Shown: positions 1-8,450 of the stretch, one piece after another
Layout of the letters: each line of letters begins with the position of its first letter
Position numbering within the stretch: position 1 is the first letter of the stretch
Assembly (NCBI GenBank): GCA_009993635.1
Contig: JAACTC010000011.1
Location: 1 to 60,088, forward strand
Length of the DNA: 60,088 nt
Direction: 5' to 3'
DNA from: Erythrobacter sp.
GTDB lineage: Bacteria > Pseudomonadota > Alphaproteobacteria > Sphingomonadales > Sphingomonadaceae
Made by a program: the position numbers and the translations under genes
Notes under the pieces: generated by a model
What the model was told of the DNA's origin: nothing
Databases searched by the model: none
What the model saw: only the letters and a program-made list of their open reading frames with translations

Positions 1-6
1 AAAAGG

Positions 7-80
7 TGGAGGCCCGAGCCGGAATCGAACCGGCGTGCAAGGATTTGCAGTCCTCTGCGTAACCACTCCGCCATCGGGCC
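7..80 (-). tRNA. tRNA-Cys (anticodon GCA)
   Basis: The minus strand folds as a tRNA. The 7-bp acceptor stem pairs GGCCCGA with TCGGGCC, the anticodon loop carries GCA, the T arm contains GGTTCGATTCC, and a T discriminator is followed by an encoded CCA at 7-9. The gene is intact and stands just inside the window edge, divergent from the thioesterase gene. Confidence 0.95.
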
Positions 81-216
81 CCGTTGTCACGGGCTAGGCG
101 CGAAGCGGGGCGTCTAGCGGCTTGCGCCCAGCAGTTCAATCGCCTTTCGCGTCGAACGCGCGATCGCGCTGCCCGCCGGGCTTCCCTTCCCCCGCCCATC
201 CTTTAAGAAGCCGCGC

Positions 217-993
217 ATGTCGATCTCTGCCATGCTCGAACCGATCGCCGGAAACGGCGAGACCGTTACCCTTCCCGCCGACGAGTGGATGCAGGGCCGA
301 ACGCTGTATGGCGGGGCGAGCGCGCTGGTCGCCTATACCGCCGCCGTCCGCGCATTTCCCGATCTGCCGCCGCTGCGATCCGCACAGGTGGCTTTCGTCG
401 CGCCGGTGGGAGCGCAGGTGACGCCGCAGGCGAAGCTGATCCGGCAGGGGCGCAACGTCACGCAGGTGCAGGTCGACCTTCTGGTAGACGGCAGCCCCGC
501 GCTCACATCCTTCTGGCTGTTCGGCGCAGATCGCGAAGCCAACGCCGTGCACGCTGCGCAGACGATCGAACCGGCCCCGATCCCCATCGACGAAGCGGAG
601 CCGCTGATGGAGGGGCGAGGCCCCGCCTTCATCCAGAACAATTACGAGCTGCGCCGCGCTGCGCCTTCGGGTGGCAATGGTGGGCCTGTGGTGCGGCGCT
701 GGCTACGCCTGAAAGGTGGCGAGGATCTCGATCCGACCAGCCGCCTGATCCTGATCGGCGACACGATGCCGCCGGGGGCCATGCGTGCCATGCAGCGCCC
801 CGGCCCGGTCAGTTCGATGAACTGGGCGATCAACCTGCTTGATCCCCATGCCGAAACGCGCGACGGCTGGTGGATCGCCGAAACATCGAGCGAGCACGCC
901 GCGCACGGCTATTCGAGCGAGCGGCTGCGACTGTGGGATGCGGACGGGCGACTGGTGACGATTGGCCAGCAGGCCGCGGCAATCTTCGGCTGA
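217..993 (+). CDS. Acyl-CoA thioesterase family protein (double hotdog, TesB-like)
   Basis: This 258-residue protein looks like a TesB-type double-hotdog thioesterase, which hydrolyses acyl-CoA to free acid and CoA in the cytoplasm. The N-terminal half (about residues 15-115) has the pattern WMQGRTLYGG followed by SAQVAFVAPV and a hydrophobic strand-rich stretch. The C-terminal half (about 140-258) contains SSMNWAINLL and the closing strand region. No signal peptide or membrane segment is visible. The ATG at 217 is the first good start after the divergent tRNA. Family membership is inferred from pattern only and the natural substrate is unknown. The nearby crotonase fits a general role in fatty acid or CoA metabolism. 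Confidence 0.75.
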   Translation: MSISAMLEPIAGNGETVTLPADEWMQGRTLYGGASALVAYTAAVRAFPDLPPLRSAQVAFVAPVGAQVTPQAKLIRQGRNVTQVQVDLLVDGSPALTSFWLFGADREANAVHAAQTIEPAPIPIDEAEPLMEGRGPAFIQNNYELRRAAPSGGNGGPVVRRWLRLKGGEDLDPTSRLILIGDTMPPGAMRAMQRPGPVSSMNWAINLLDPHAETRDGWWIAETSSEHAAHGYSSERLRLWDADGRLVTIGQQAAAIFG

Positions 994-1020
994 GGCTTCT
1001 TCTCCAGACCCCGCGGATTG

Positions 1021-2247
1021 CTACGACGCGTCTTTGAATTCCGGTTTGCGCTTCGCCATCCCGGCCATCACCGCTTCGACCTGATTCGGCTGGCGGATGA
1101 CCTTTGCCTGTTCGACGCTTTCGGCCATCAGCAGGTCTTCCCCGCGCTCGTCGTGCATCCGGTTGTGCAGCCGCTTCGCGGCGCGGATCGCATCGGGATT
1201 GCGCTGGGCGATGGTGGCGGCGATTTCCTTCGCCTTGGCGAGCGGATCGTCCGCCACGTGGGTCGCGAGTCCCAAACCCTGCGCTTCCGCGCCCGAAAAC
1301 TCGCGATTGGTATACACCAGTTCGCGCAGCACATCCTCGCGCACCAGCCCGCGCCACAGCTGATATCCGCCCATATCGGGTACCAGGCCCCACTTCATCT
1401 CCATGATCGCCATGCGGGTGTCGGGCGCAGCCACGCGAATGTCCGCTCCGCTGGCGATCTGCATTCCACCGCCAAAACACACGCCGTGCACCGCCGCGAT
1501 CACCGGCATGGGAAGCTTGCGCCAGACGGTGGCGACCTGCTGGTACTTGTTGGAATCCCCAAATGTACGGTCGGTCAGTTTGGGCTCGTTCGCGTCGGGT
1601 GCGCGGGCAAAGCTCGACGTGTCGAGCCCGGCGCAAAAGCTGCGCCCCTTGCCCGACAGGATCACCACCCGCACATCCTTACGGTCCATCAGCGATTCAC
1701 CCGCGGCAATGATCGCTTCGAACATTTCGGGGTCGAGCGCGTTCATCTTGTCCGGCCTGTTCAGGCGGACATGGGCCACGCCTTCGCCATCGACCTCCAC
1801 CGCGACCCGCTGCTCTTCGACCTGCGATGCCATCCTTGCGCTCTCCCACTTTTCGTGCGTTTCCATCATGCAGAATTGCTCGTCGCGCATGGTCGGCACG
1901 CTGTCCAGCCCGCAATGCCGCACGGGGGCCGGGTCCAGCCGGTATCCCGGCCCGTCGGTGGCGACCATCGCGTCGAGACCGTGCGGCGCAAGCTTGCGGC
2001 GCAGGCGGGCGATATGCACCGCCACCCGGTTGCTTCCCGGTTCGAACGAAAGACGCCAGACGTCGGCCAGCAGCGCACGCTGGCTTACCGTGCGGCCCGG
2101 TGTCTCCGCCAGTCGCCACAGCAGTGCAAACTCGCGCGGATGCAGCGCCAGCCAGCGCCCCCGGATGCACGCATCGCGGTGGAACAGGTCCAGCCGCAAC
2201 GGACCTGCATCCAACCACCTCGCAATAAGTTGCTGCGCTGCCTGCAC
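1021..2247 (-). CDS. Winged-helix DNA-binding domain fused in frame to a crotonase (enoyl-CoA hydratase family)
   Basis: One open frame of 408 codons holds two unrelated domains. Residues about 10-107 form an OmpR/PhoB-type winged helix: ALHPREFALLWRLAE, then LLADVWRL, NRVAVHIARLRRKL, and the wing DGPGYRLDP. Residues 139-408 are a complete crotonase, with the oxyanion-hole stretches GRSFCAGLD and HGVCFGGGMQIASGAD. The first codon is GTG at 2247. A good ribosome site (GGGAGAG at 1841-1847) precedes an internal ATG at 1833 that would give a normal 270-residue crotonase. So the catalytic protein is probably also, or only, made from 1833, and the winged-helix reading frame has no stop of its own. 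Crotonase function is confident at family level; substrate unknown. See findings. Confidence 0.75.
   Translation of the reverse strand: MQAAQQLIARWLDAGPLRLDLFHRDACIRGRWLALHPREFALLWRLAETPGRTVSQRALLADVWRLSFEPGSNRVAVHIARLRRKLAPHGLDAMVATDGPGYRLDPAPVRHCGLDSVPTMRDEQFCMMETHEKWESARMASQVEEQRVAVEVDGEGVAHVRLNRPDKMNALDPEMFEAIIAAGESLMDRKDVRVVILSGKGRSFCAGLDTSSFARAPDANEPKLTDRTFGDSNKYQQVATVWRKLPMPVIAAVHGVCFGGGMQIASGADIRVAAPDTRMAIMEMKWGLVPDMGGYQLWRGLVREDVLRELVYTNREFSGAEAQGLGLATHVADDPLAKAKEIAATIAQRNPDAIRAAKRLHNRMHDERGEDLLMAESVEQAKVIRQPNQVEAVMAGMAKRKPEFKDAS
1841..1847 (-). promoter_or_regulatory. Internal ribosome binding site for the crotonase part
   Basis: The minus strand reads GGGAGAG, 7 nt before an in-frame ATG at 1833. 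This is a stronger start signal than that of the upstream GTG and is the main reason to think the crotonase is translated as a separate 270-residue protein. Confidence 0.55.
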
Positions 2248-2314
2248 CCGACCCAGCCGGCCTCCCCACGGCCAAGGCTAGGCGTATGGCGATTTCGGAC
2301 AACCCGGAGCGTCT

Positions 2315-2336
2315 GCTTAGGCATTTGAACCTAAGC
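2315..2336 (-). terminator. Small inverted repeat after the aminotransferase gene
   Basis: GCTTAGG and CCTAAGC form a perfect 7-bp inverted repeat with an 8-nt loop, starting 8 nt after the stop of the aminotransferase gene. There is no T tract on the minus strand, so it may be a weak terminator or an operator for the downstream winged-helix/crotonase gene. Confidence 0.3.
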
Positions 2337-2344
2337 GGAATTTA

Positions 2345-3532
2345 CTAGGTGTTGGATCGCTGGAGGAACCGCTTGATGTTGCGCGCGGCCTGCCGGATTC
2401 GCTGTTCGTTCTCGACCATGGCGATACGCACGAAGCCCTCGCCTTCCTCGCCGTAACCGATCCCCGCCGCCACCGCGACGCCCGCGTGCTCCAGCAATTG
2501 CTTCGAAAAATCGAGGCTGCCCATGTGCTCGAACCCCGGCGGCAGCGGTGCCCAGGCGAACATGCTGGCGGGTGGCACGGGAATGTCCCACCCCGCACGG
2601 CCAAAGCTTTCGACCATCACGTCGCGCCGCCGCTGGTAACGCAGGCGGTTCTCATCGACGATGTCCTGCGGGCCGTTGAGCGCCGCGCAGGCCGCCGCCT
2701 GGATTGGAGTGAAGGCCCCGTAGTCGAGGTAGGATTTCACCCGCGTCAGCGCGGCGATCAGCTTCGGATTGCCCACCGCAAAGCCCATCCGCCATCCCGC
2801 CATCGAATAGGTTTTCGACATGGAGGTAAACTCGACCGCGACGTCCTTTGCACCCGGCACTTCCAGGATCGATCGGGTCGGCTTGCCGTCGTAATAGAGC
2901 TCGGAATAGGCGAGGTCGGACAGGACCCAAACCTTGTTCTCGCGCGCCCAGGCTACCAGCCGCTCGTAGAATGCCAGATCGACCGTTTCGGCGGTCGGAT
3001 TGCTCGGATAGTTGACCACCAGCACGCTCGGCCGCGGCGAAGTGTAGGCCATCGCCTGATCGAGCGCGTCCCAATAGTCCTCGTTCGGAGTGGTCGGGAC
3101 CGAGCGGATCGTCGCGCCCGCAATGATGAAGCCATAGGTATGGATCGGGTAGGACGGGCTCGGTGCCAGCACCACGTCGCCCGGCGCGACGATTGCCGTC
3201 GCCATCGACGACAGCCCTTCTTTCGACCCCATCGTCACCACCACTTCGGTTTCCGGGTCGAGATCGACCCCGAAGCGGCGCCCGTAATAATTTGCCTGCG
3301 CCTTGCGCAGGCCGGGTATGCCGCGCGACTGGCTGTAGCCGTGCGCGCTAGGCTTGCCCGCGACTTCGCACAGCTTGTCGATCACGTGTTGCGGCGGCGG
3401 ACGGTCGGGATTGCCCATGCCCAGATCGATCACGTCGCGGCCCGCCGCGCGCGCGGCGTGGCGCATCGCGTTGACTTCGGCGATCACATAGGGCGGCAGC
3501 CGCCGCATCCGGTAGAATTGCTCGTCGCTCAA
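2345..3532 (-). CDS. alaC: Class I/II aminotransferase, AlaC-like (glutamate-pyruvate aminotransferase)
   Basis: This 395-residue protein is a fold-type I PLP aminotransferase of the AlaC/LL-diaminopimelate aminotransferase-like group, which transfers an amino group between alanine and 2-oxoglutarate. Visible landmarks are DLGMGNPDRPP near residue 40, VVNYPSNPTAE near 172-182, the cofactor-binding Asp206 in LSDLAYSELYY, and the PLP lysine Lys240 in SMSKTYSMAGWRMGF. The length matches the family. It is divergent from phaC, with about 140 bp between them. The specific substrate is inferred from overall resemblance to AlaC; a role in another amino acid pathway is possible. Confidence 0.8.
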   Translation of the reverse strand: MSDEQFYRMRRLPPYVIAEVNAMRHAARAAGRDVIDLGMGNPDRPPPQHVIDKLCEVAGKPSAHGYSQSRGIPGLRKAQANYYGRRFGVDLDPETEVVVTMGSKEGLSSMATAIVAPGDVVLAPSPSYPIHTYGFIIAGATIRSVPTTPNEDYWDALDQAMAYTSPRPSVLVVNYPSNPTAETVDLAFYERLVAWARENKVWVLSDLAYSELYYDGKPTRSILEVPGAKDVAVEFTSMSKTYSMAGWRMGFAVGNPKLIAALTRVKSYLDYGAFTPIQAAACAALNGPQDIVDENRLRYQRRRDVMVESFGRAGWDIPVPPASMFAWAPLPPGFEHMGSLDFSKQLLEHAGVAVAAGIGYGEEGEGFVRIAMVENEQRIRQAARNIKRFLQRSNT

Positions 3533-3672
3533 TCATGGCTCCCGCGCACGTGTTGCATCGCGGTCCATTCTGGAACGCCGCGGGCATCTGTGCAATTGAA
3601 GTATGCAATGGGACGTCCATAAATTTCCCGCCAGACAAACGGCTGGGGGAATCGACAGAGAGGATAAGCGCA

Positions 3673-5562
3673 ATGGCGAAGGCATCTTCCAAACCGGCAG
3701 GGTCCAACCCGGCAGGGGAAACCCCTTTCGCCGCGATGCTCGAAGCGCAGGCGCGCTGGACCGAGATGATGTTCGCCCCGCTTGCCGAACCGGCCACCAC
3801 TGGCGAGCAATCGCCCAACGCGCTCGCCGACCTCCAGAAATGGGCCGAGAACGCCACCCGCCTGCAAACCATGTGGATCGAGTTCTGCCAGCGCCACGCG
3901 CTGGAAGCCAACAGCGAGATGATGGCCGGCGATCCGGCAAAATGGTTCGCGATGTTCGAAAGCTGGACGCAGCAGCTGCCGTTCGCCGACCCTGCGGAAC
4001 AGCAACGCTGGTGGACCGAAAGCGCACAGCTGTGGCAGGCGCTGCTTGCACCGATGGAAGAAGCGAAGGGCGATGGCGAGCTGCCTCGCGAAGACCGCCG
4101 CTTTGCCGATCCGCGCTGGCGCGAACAGCCGATCTACGCGCTGATCCATCAGACGTACCTGATGCTGACCGAACGCGTGCTCTCGATGGTCGAGAAGATG
4201 GACCATGTCGATCCGGCAAAGCGCGAACAGCTCAAATTCGCCACTCAATCAATGGCAGAGGCGCTCAGCCCGGCGAACTTCGCGGCGACCAACCCGATCG
4301 TGCTCGACCGGATCATGGAAACGCGGGGCGACAGCCTGGTGAAGGGGATGCAGAACCTGCTGCAGGACCTGCAGAAAGGGCAGCTGACCCATTCCGACCC
4401 GCAGGCGTTCGTGGTGGGGGAAAATATCGCCACCACGCCGGGCCATGTCGTTCACGAGACACCGCTTTACCAGCTCATCCAGTACAACCCGAGCACGGAG
4501 AAGGTGCTGTCGGTGCCGCTGGTGATCTTCCCGCCGTGGATCAACCGGTTCTACATCCTCGATCTAAACGAGAAGAAGAGCTTCGTGAAATGGGCGGTCG
4601 ATCAGGGGCTGACTGTGTTCATGGTCAGCTGGAAATCGGCCGATGCCTCAATGAAAGATGTCGTGTGGGACGATTACATCGCCGCGCAGATCGAAGTCAT
4701 CGACCATGTGAAAACGCGCCTGCGCCAGCCCGCAGTTCACACTATCGGCTATTGCGTGGCAGGCACCACGCTTGCCGCAACGCTCGCCGTGCTCGCCAGG
4801 AAGGGCGAGGCGAACAAGGTGAAAAGCGCGACATTCTTCACCGCGCAGGTCGATTTCGACGACGCGGGCGAATTGCTCCACTTCATCGACAACCAGCAAC
4901 TGGCCGCGATCAAGGGGGTCGAACGCGATGGCTATATCGACGGGCGCTATATGGCCGCGACCTTCAACCTGCTGCGCGGCAACGACCTGATCTGGAATTA
5001 TGTGGTCCGCAATTACCTGCTGGGCGAGGATTACACCGCCTTCGACCTGCTGCACTGGAACGGCGACGTCACCAATCTGCCCGCCAAGTGGCACCGCGAC
5101 TACCTGCAGGATCTCTACCGCGACAACCTGCTGGTAAAGCCCGGCAGGCTGGAAGCTCTGGGCGAGAAGATCGACCTCACCAAGGTCAAGGTGCCGACCT
5201 ATATCCAGGCCGGGAAGGACGATCACATCGCGCCCGTGAACAGCGTGTGGAAGCTCACCGAGCATTTCAACGGGCCGATCCGCTTCGTGCTGGCAGGTTC
5301 GGGCCATATCGCCGGGGTGGTCAATCCGCCCGCTGCGGGCAAGTACCAGTACTGGATCAACGAAGACGAAGGCGTTGCCTCGCTGGAAGAATTTCGCGAG
5401 GGCGCGACCGAGCATCCCGGCAGCTGGTGGCCCGACTGGATCGAATGGATCCGCCAGCAGGACGACAAGGAAGTCGCCGCCACGGGCAAGCGCAAACCGG
5501 GTAGCGGGAAGACCGACAAAGTGATCGAACCCGCCCCGGGGAGATACGTCAAAACGCGTTGA
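3673..5562 (+). CDS. phaC: Class I poly(3-hydroxyalkanoate) synthase
   Basis: PhaC polymerises 3-hydroxyacyl-CoA into polyhydroxyalkanoate on the granule surface. The protein has 629 residues, typical for class I. The N-terminal PhaC domain is followed by an alpha/beta hydrolase core with the lipase-like box GYCVAGT holding nucleophile Cys361. Asp517 (GKDDHIAP) and His545 (GSGHIAGV) complete the triad; their 28-residue spacing matches the well-studied Ralstonia enzyme. The frame is open back to 3535, but ATG 3673 has the ribosome site GAGAGGAT and gives the usual N-terminus. The phasin gene follows 112 bp downstream under its own apparent promoter. A C-terminal tail rich in Lys and Gly is disordered-looking. 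Confidence 0.95.
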   Translation: MAKASSKPAGSNPAGETPFAAMLEAQARWTEMMFAPLAEPATTGEQSPNALADLQKWAENATRLQTMWIEFCQRHALEANSEMMAGDPAKWFAMFESWTQQLPFADPAEQQRWWTESAQLWQALLAPMEEAKGDGELPREDRRFADPRWREQPIYALIHQTYLMLTERVLSMVEKMDHVDPAKREQLKFATQSMAEALSPANFAATNPIVLDRIMETRGDSLVKGMQNLLQDLQKGQLTHSDPQAFVVGENIATTPGHVVHETPLYQLIQYNPSTEKVLSVPLVIFPPWINRFYILDLNEKKSFVKWAVDQGLTVFMVSWKSADASMKDVVWDDYIAAQIEVIDHVKTRLRQPAVHTIGYCVAGTTLAATLAVLARKGEANKVKSATFFTAQVDFDDAGELLHFIDNQQLAAIKGVERDGYIDGRYMAATFNLLRGNDLIWNYVVRNYLLGEDYTAFDLLHWNGDVTNLPAKWHRDYLQDLYRDNLLVKPGRLEALGEKIDLTKVKVPTYIQAGKDDHIAPVNSVWKLTEHFNGPIRFVLAGSGHIAGVVNPPAAGKYQYWINEDEGVASLEEFREGATEHPGSWWPDWIEWIRQQDDKEVAATGKRKPGSGKTDKVIEPAPGRYVKTR

Positions 5563-5591
5563 GTTCGCTGGTTTGACAATGCGATAGCGTG

Positions 5592-5610
5592 TTTTGTGCG
5601 CTGCACAAAA
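5592..5610. promoter_or_regulatory. Palindrome upstream of the phasin gene (PhaR-like operator candidate 1)
   Basis: TTTTGTGC and GCACAAAA form a perfect 8-bp inverted repeat separated by 3 nt. It is rich in TGC/GCA half sites, resembling the TGC-rich targets described for the PHA repressor PhaR. No phaR gene is in this window, so the assignment is inference. Confidence 0.4.
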
Positions 5611-5616
5611 AAGTGC

Positions 5617-5645
5617 TTGAACTTCGGCACTGCAATGCATATTTG
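5617..5645 (+). promoter_or_regulatory. Possible phasin promoter
   Basis: TTGAAC at 5617-5622 and TATTTG at 5640-5645 are separated by 17 bp, a reasonable housekeeping-type promoter about 30 bp before the phasin start. The -10 element sits in the centre of a 26-bp palindrome, which would let a repressor block RNA polymerase. The -10 match is imperfect. Confidence 0.35.
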
Positions 5646-5655
5646 TGCATTGCAG
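5630..5655. promoter_or_regulatory. Perfect 10-bp inverted repeat overlapping the phasin promoter (PhaR-like operator candidate 2)
   Basis: CTGCAATGCA and TGCATTGCAG are perfect inverted copies with a 6-nt spacer, ending 19 bp before the phasin ATG. The arms begin and end with CTGC/GCAG, which fits the published type of PhaR recognition element. The location over the -10 region suggests repression. Confidence 0.5.
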
Positions 5656-5674
5656 CAAAGACCACGAGGTTCGC

Positions 5675-6499
5675 ATGGCAGACAAGGTTACCGATCAGGA
5701 CGACGCCGCGGCGCAGAAGGCGTATGAAGATGCGCTCGCCGCAAAGGCTGATACTCCGCAGAAGCCAGCCGCAACGGCGGTGAAGGCGGAGGCCGAGCCA
5801 GCACCGGTTGCAGAGGCTGAAAAGCCTGCCGCGCAGCCCAAGGTGCAGGTCGCCGAGAAGACGGCTGCCAAGAAATCTCCCGCCATTGCGCGGAAGAAGG
5901 CTCCGGCCAAGAAGGCCACCGCCAAAAAGGTACCCGCCAAAAAGGCGGTAGCTTCCAAGAAGACCGTCGCCAAAAAAACCACCGCGACCGAGAAATCTAC
6001 CACCAAGACACCGGCTGCCAAGCGCGCCGCACCCCCGAAGAAGAAGGATACGATCATGGCCACCAAGACCGAAACAAAGACCACCGAATTCGCCAGCGAA
6101 ATGGCTAGCGAGATGCAGAATCGCCTGGCAGGCATGTACGAAAAGGGCACCGAGATGACCGGCGAAATGGTCACCTTCCAGCGCGCCAATGCCGAAGCCA
6201 TGGCCGAAGCGGGCAAGATCCTCTTCACCGGTATGCAGGACATGACCCGCACCGCCGTGGAAGAAGGCCGCAAGGCAGCCGACCAGATGAGCGAAGATGC
6301 GCGCCTGATGGCCGCCGCCAAGTCGCCGACCGAACTCGTGAAGCTGCAGGGCGACATCATGCGCCGTTCGTTCGACAACGTCGTCGCCACCAGCTCGAAG
6401 AACACCGAAGCGTGGATCAAGCTGACCAATGACGCGTTCGCGCCGTTGACCAGCCGCATGAGCGAAACGGTCGACAAGATGAACAAGCTGGCTGCCTAA
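5675..6499 (+). CDS. Phasin family protein with a Lys/Ala-rich histone-H1-like N-terminal region
   Basis: The C-terminal half (about residues 135-274) is an amphipathic alpha-helical phasin domain, expected to coat PHA granules. Residues 61-124 are a low-complexity basic region built from AKKA/PAKKA-like units, resembling histone H1 tails and the DNA-binding tail of Pseudomonas PhaF, but here placed at the N-terminus. Residues 20-60 are Ala/Glu/Pro-rich. The ATG at 5675 has a GAGG site just upstream. A second in-frame ATG at 6056 has AAGAAGGA 8 nt upstream and would yield a 147-residue phasin without the basic part. The gene follows phaC and palindromic operator candidates. Granule binding is confident from context; DNA binding is inferred. 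Confidence 0.85.
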   Translation: MADKVTDQDDAAAQKAYEDALAAKADTPQKPAATAVKAEAEPAPVAEAEKPAAQPKVQVAEKTAAKKSPAIARKKAPAKKATAKKVPAKKAVASKKTVAKKTTATEKSTTKTPAAKRAAPPKKKDTIMATKTETKTTEFASEMASEMQNRLAGMYEKGTEMTGEMVTFQRANAEAMAEAGKILFTGMQDMTRTAVEEGRKAADQMSEDARLMAAAKSPTELVKLQGDIMRRSFDNVVATSSKNTEAWIKLTNDAFAPLTSRMSETVDKMNKLAA

Positions 6500-6552
6500 G
6501 CGCAAACAGCTCCGGCCGGTCGGGTTTCAACCCGGCCCGCCGCAGGACACTG

Positions 6553-6586
6553 AAGGGGTCGGGCGTCATCGGATGCCCGGCCCCTT
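6553..6586 (+). terminator. Hairpin after the phasin gene
   Basis: AAGGGGTCGGGC pairs with GCCCGGCCCCTT around a 10-nt loop, giving a very stable 12-bp stem about 50 bp after the phasin stop. Only a short pyrimidine stretch follows, so termination is likely but not textbook. Confidence 0.6.
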
Positions 6587-6783
6587 CCCTGTTCAGGGCG
6601 CCGTCGTTCTTGCGCTGGAGCCACATTTTCCCGAAACCTGGCCGATCCGATCCCTTGCGGATCGGCCTGCCAATACGATATTACACAGCTATGCACGAAC
6701 CCAGCCCCCTTGCCCTGCACACGCGCTGCTGCCCGATCGAGCAGGCGCGTGCGCTGCGCGCCGAGGATTCCCCTGGCCCAGCG

Positions 6784-7116
6784 ATGGGCGATGACGATGG
6801 CGGTAAGGATCGCCCCGAAAACCCCGACATCGGGATCGCGACCAAGACCCGCGCCAAACCGAAGAAGCCGAGCCAGTACAAGGTTCTGATGCTGAATGAC
6901 GATTACACCCCGATGGAATTCGTGGTCATCGTGCTCAAGCGGTTCTTCCGGATGGACATGGACCAGGCGACGCAGGTGATGCTCCACGTTCACCAGCGCG
7001 GCGTCGGCGTGTGCGGCATCTTCCCCTACGAAGTCGCCGAAACCAAGGTGAACCAGGTGATGGATTTCGCCCGGCAGAACCAGCACCCGCTCCAGTGCAC
7101 GCTCGAAAAGGCGTGA
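6784..7116 (+). CDS. clpS: ATP-dependent Clp protease adaptor ClpS
   Basis: ClpS delivers N-degron substrates to the ClpAP protease in the cytoplasm. The core is plain: [17 protein letters not shown] (about residues 32-48), then [20 protein letters not shown] and [17 protein letters not shown]. The Asn-Asp-Asp and the downstream His belong to the N-end recognition pocket. The frame is open upstream to 6610; ATG 6784 gives 110 residues, near the family norm, while ATG 6691 would add 31. No clear ribosome site decides between them. clpA is not adjacent; lptF follows after about 100 bp. Confidence 0.93.
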   Translation: MGDDDGGKDRPENPDIGIATKTRAKPKKPSQYKVLMLNDDYTPMEFVVIVLKRFFRMDMDQATQVMLHVHQRGVGVCGIFPYEVAETKVNQVMDFARQNQHPLQCTLEKA

Positions 7117-7214
7117 GTTCGGGGCCTGCCTGAAATCGTACGGATGACGCGGCTACGGTTTGCCGCTAGGGGCAGCTTGCCCCTTACGTCGCCCATCTTG
7201 CTGCGAGACCCCCG

Positions 7215-8438
7215 TTGCCCTTCAGCACGCGTCTAGACCGTTATATCTTCAGGCTGGTCGCCGTGCCGTTGATCGGCGTGTTCGTGCTGGCCGCATCGCT
7301 GCTGATCCTCGACCAGATGCTGCGCCTGTTCCGCTTCGTCACCACCGAAGGCGGCCCGATGGGCGTCGTGTTCCAGATGCTGGGCACTCTGCTGCCCGAT
7401 TACGCCAGCCTCGCCATCCCGCTGGGCCTGCTGCTGGGCACCCTGTTCGCCTTTCGCCAGCTGTCGCTGTCGAGCGAGCTCGACGTGATGCGCGCCGTCG
7501 GCCTCAGCTACACCCGGCTGCTGCGCGTGCCCTATGCGATCACCATCGTGCTCATGGCGGTGAACGCGTCGCTGGTGTTCTACATCCAGCCGATTTCGAA
7601 ATATTACTATGAAGAGCTGCAGTTCGATCTGCGTTCGGGCGCGCTGGGTGCCTCGATCAAGGTCGGCGAGTTCAACACTTTGGCGGACCGGATGGCGCTG
7701 AGGGTCGAGGCAAGCGAGGATTCGGGGCGCAAACTGCAGGGCATCTTCGCCCGCATCGTCACCGAGGATGGGCAGACGCTGTCGATCAGCGCGCGCGAGG
7801 GCCGCTTCCTTTCGACCAGCGACAATCCCGATACGATCATCCTGCGTCTGTCGGACGGGACGATCGTGCAGGACCCGAAGGCCGAAAGCCCGCGCGTCCT
7901 CAATTTCAGTCTGTACGACCTGCCGATCGACCTGCCCGCGATCCAGAGCTTTCGCCAGCGCGGCGAGGGCGAAGCGGAATATATCCTGCCCGAACTCCTG
8001 CGGATCGGATGGAGCGACAGCTCCAGCGAAACCCAGCGTGACGCCAGCCAAGCGAGCCTCAACTATCGCATGGTCGAATTGGCAATGATGCTGTTCATGC
8101 CGTTGCTGGCGGTCGCACTGGCCATTCCGCCCAAGCGATCGACCAGTGCGCTGGGCGTGTTCGTCGCGGTGGTGCTGGTGGTCGCCTACCACAAGGTGAA
8201 CCAGTACATGCAGGATCTCGCCTCGCTCGGCCGGATCGATCCGGTTCTGGGCCTGTGGGGGCCATTCGCCGCATTCGTGCTGCTGATCCTCTGGTGGTTC
8301 TGGCAGATCGCTTACGTCCCGGGCGGGCAACCGATCGGTGCACTGGAAAATGCCTTCGCCAAGATCGTGAAGCGGCTTGGAAAGATCGTGCGCCCGCGCC
8401 GCCGGGCCGATTCCTTCGCCGCAGAGCAGGCGAGCTGA
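7215..8438 (+). CDS. lptF: LPS export ABC transporter permease LptF
   Basis: This is a YjgP/YjgQ family permease of 407 residues. LptF and LptG form the membrane part of the LptB2FG machine that extracts lipopolysaccharide from the inner membrane. Transmembrane segments lie near residues 14-34, 56-78, 100-122 and three more near 285-360, with a large periplasmic beta-jellyroll region between. LDRYIFRLVAVPLIG at the start and LSLSSELDVMRAVGLS near 86-101 (coupling-helix region) are family hallmarks. The start codon is TTG. lptG follows after 12 bp, so the two are co-transcribed. Confidence 0.92.
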   Translation: MPFSTRLDRYIFRLVAVPLIGVFVLAASLLILDQMLRLFRFVTTEGGPMGVVFQMLGTLLPDYASLAIPLGLLLGTLFAFRQLSLSSELDVMRAVGLSYTRLLRVPYAITIVLMAVNASLVFYIQPISKYYYEELQFDLRSGALGASIKVGEFNTLADRMALRVEASEDSGRKLQGIFARIVTEDGQTLSISAREGRFLSTSDNPDTIILRLSDGTIVQDPKAESPRVLNFSLYDLPIDLPAIQSFRQRGEGEAEYILPELLRIGWSDSSSETQRDASQASLNYRMVELAMMLFMPLLAVALAIPPKRSTSALGVFVAVVLVVAYHKVNQYMQDLASLGRIDPVLGLWGPFAAFVLLILWWFWQIAYVPGGQPIGALENAFAKIVKRLGKIVRPRRRADSFAAEQAS

Positions 8439-8450
8439 CGCGGCCCTGAG

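Noticed and set aside
3535..3672. A 46-residue N-terminal extension on PhaC from the upstream ATG
   Set aside because: It has no homologous look, lacks a ribosome site, and runs through the divergent promoter region; ATG 3673 is better supported.
5573..5578. TTGACA upstream of the phasin gene as its -35 box
   Set aside because: No acceptable -10 occurs 16-18 bp downstream; the TTGAAC/TATTTG pair further on fits better.
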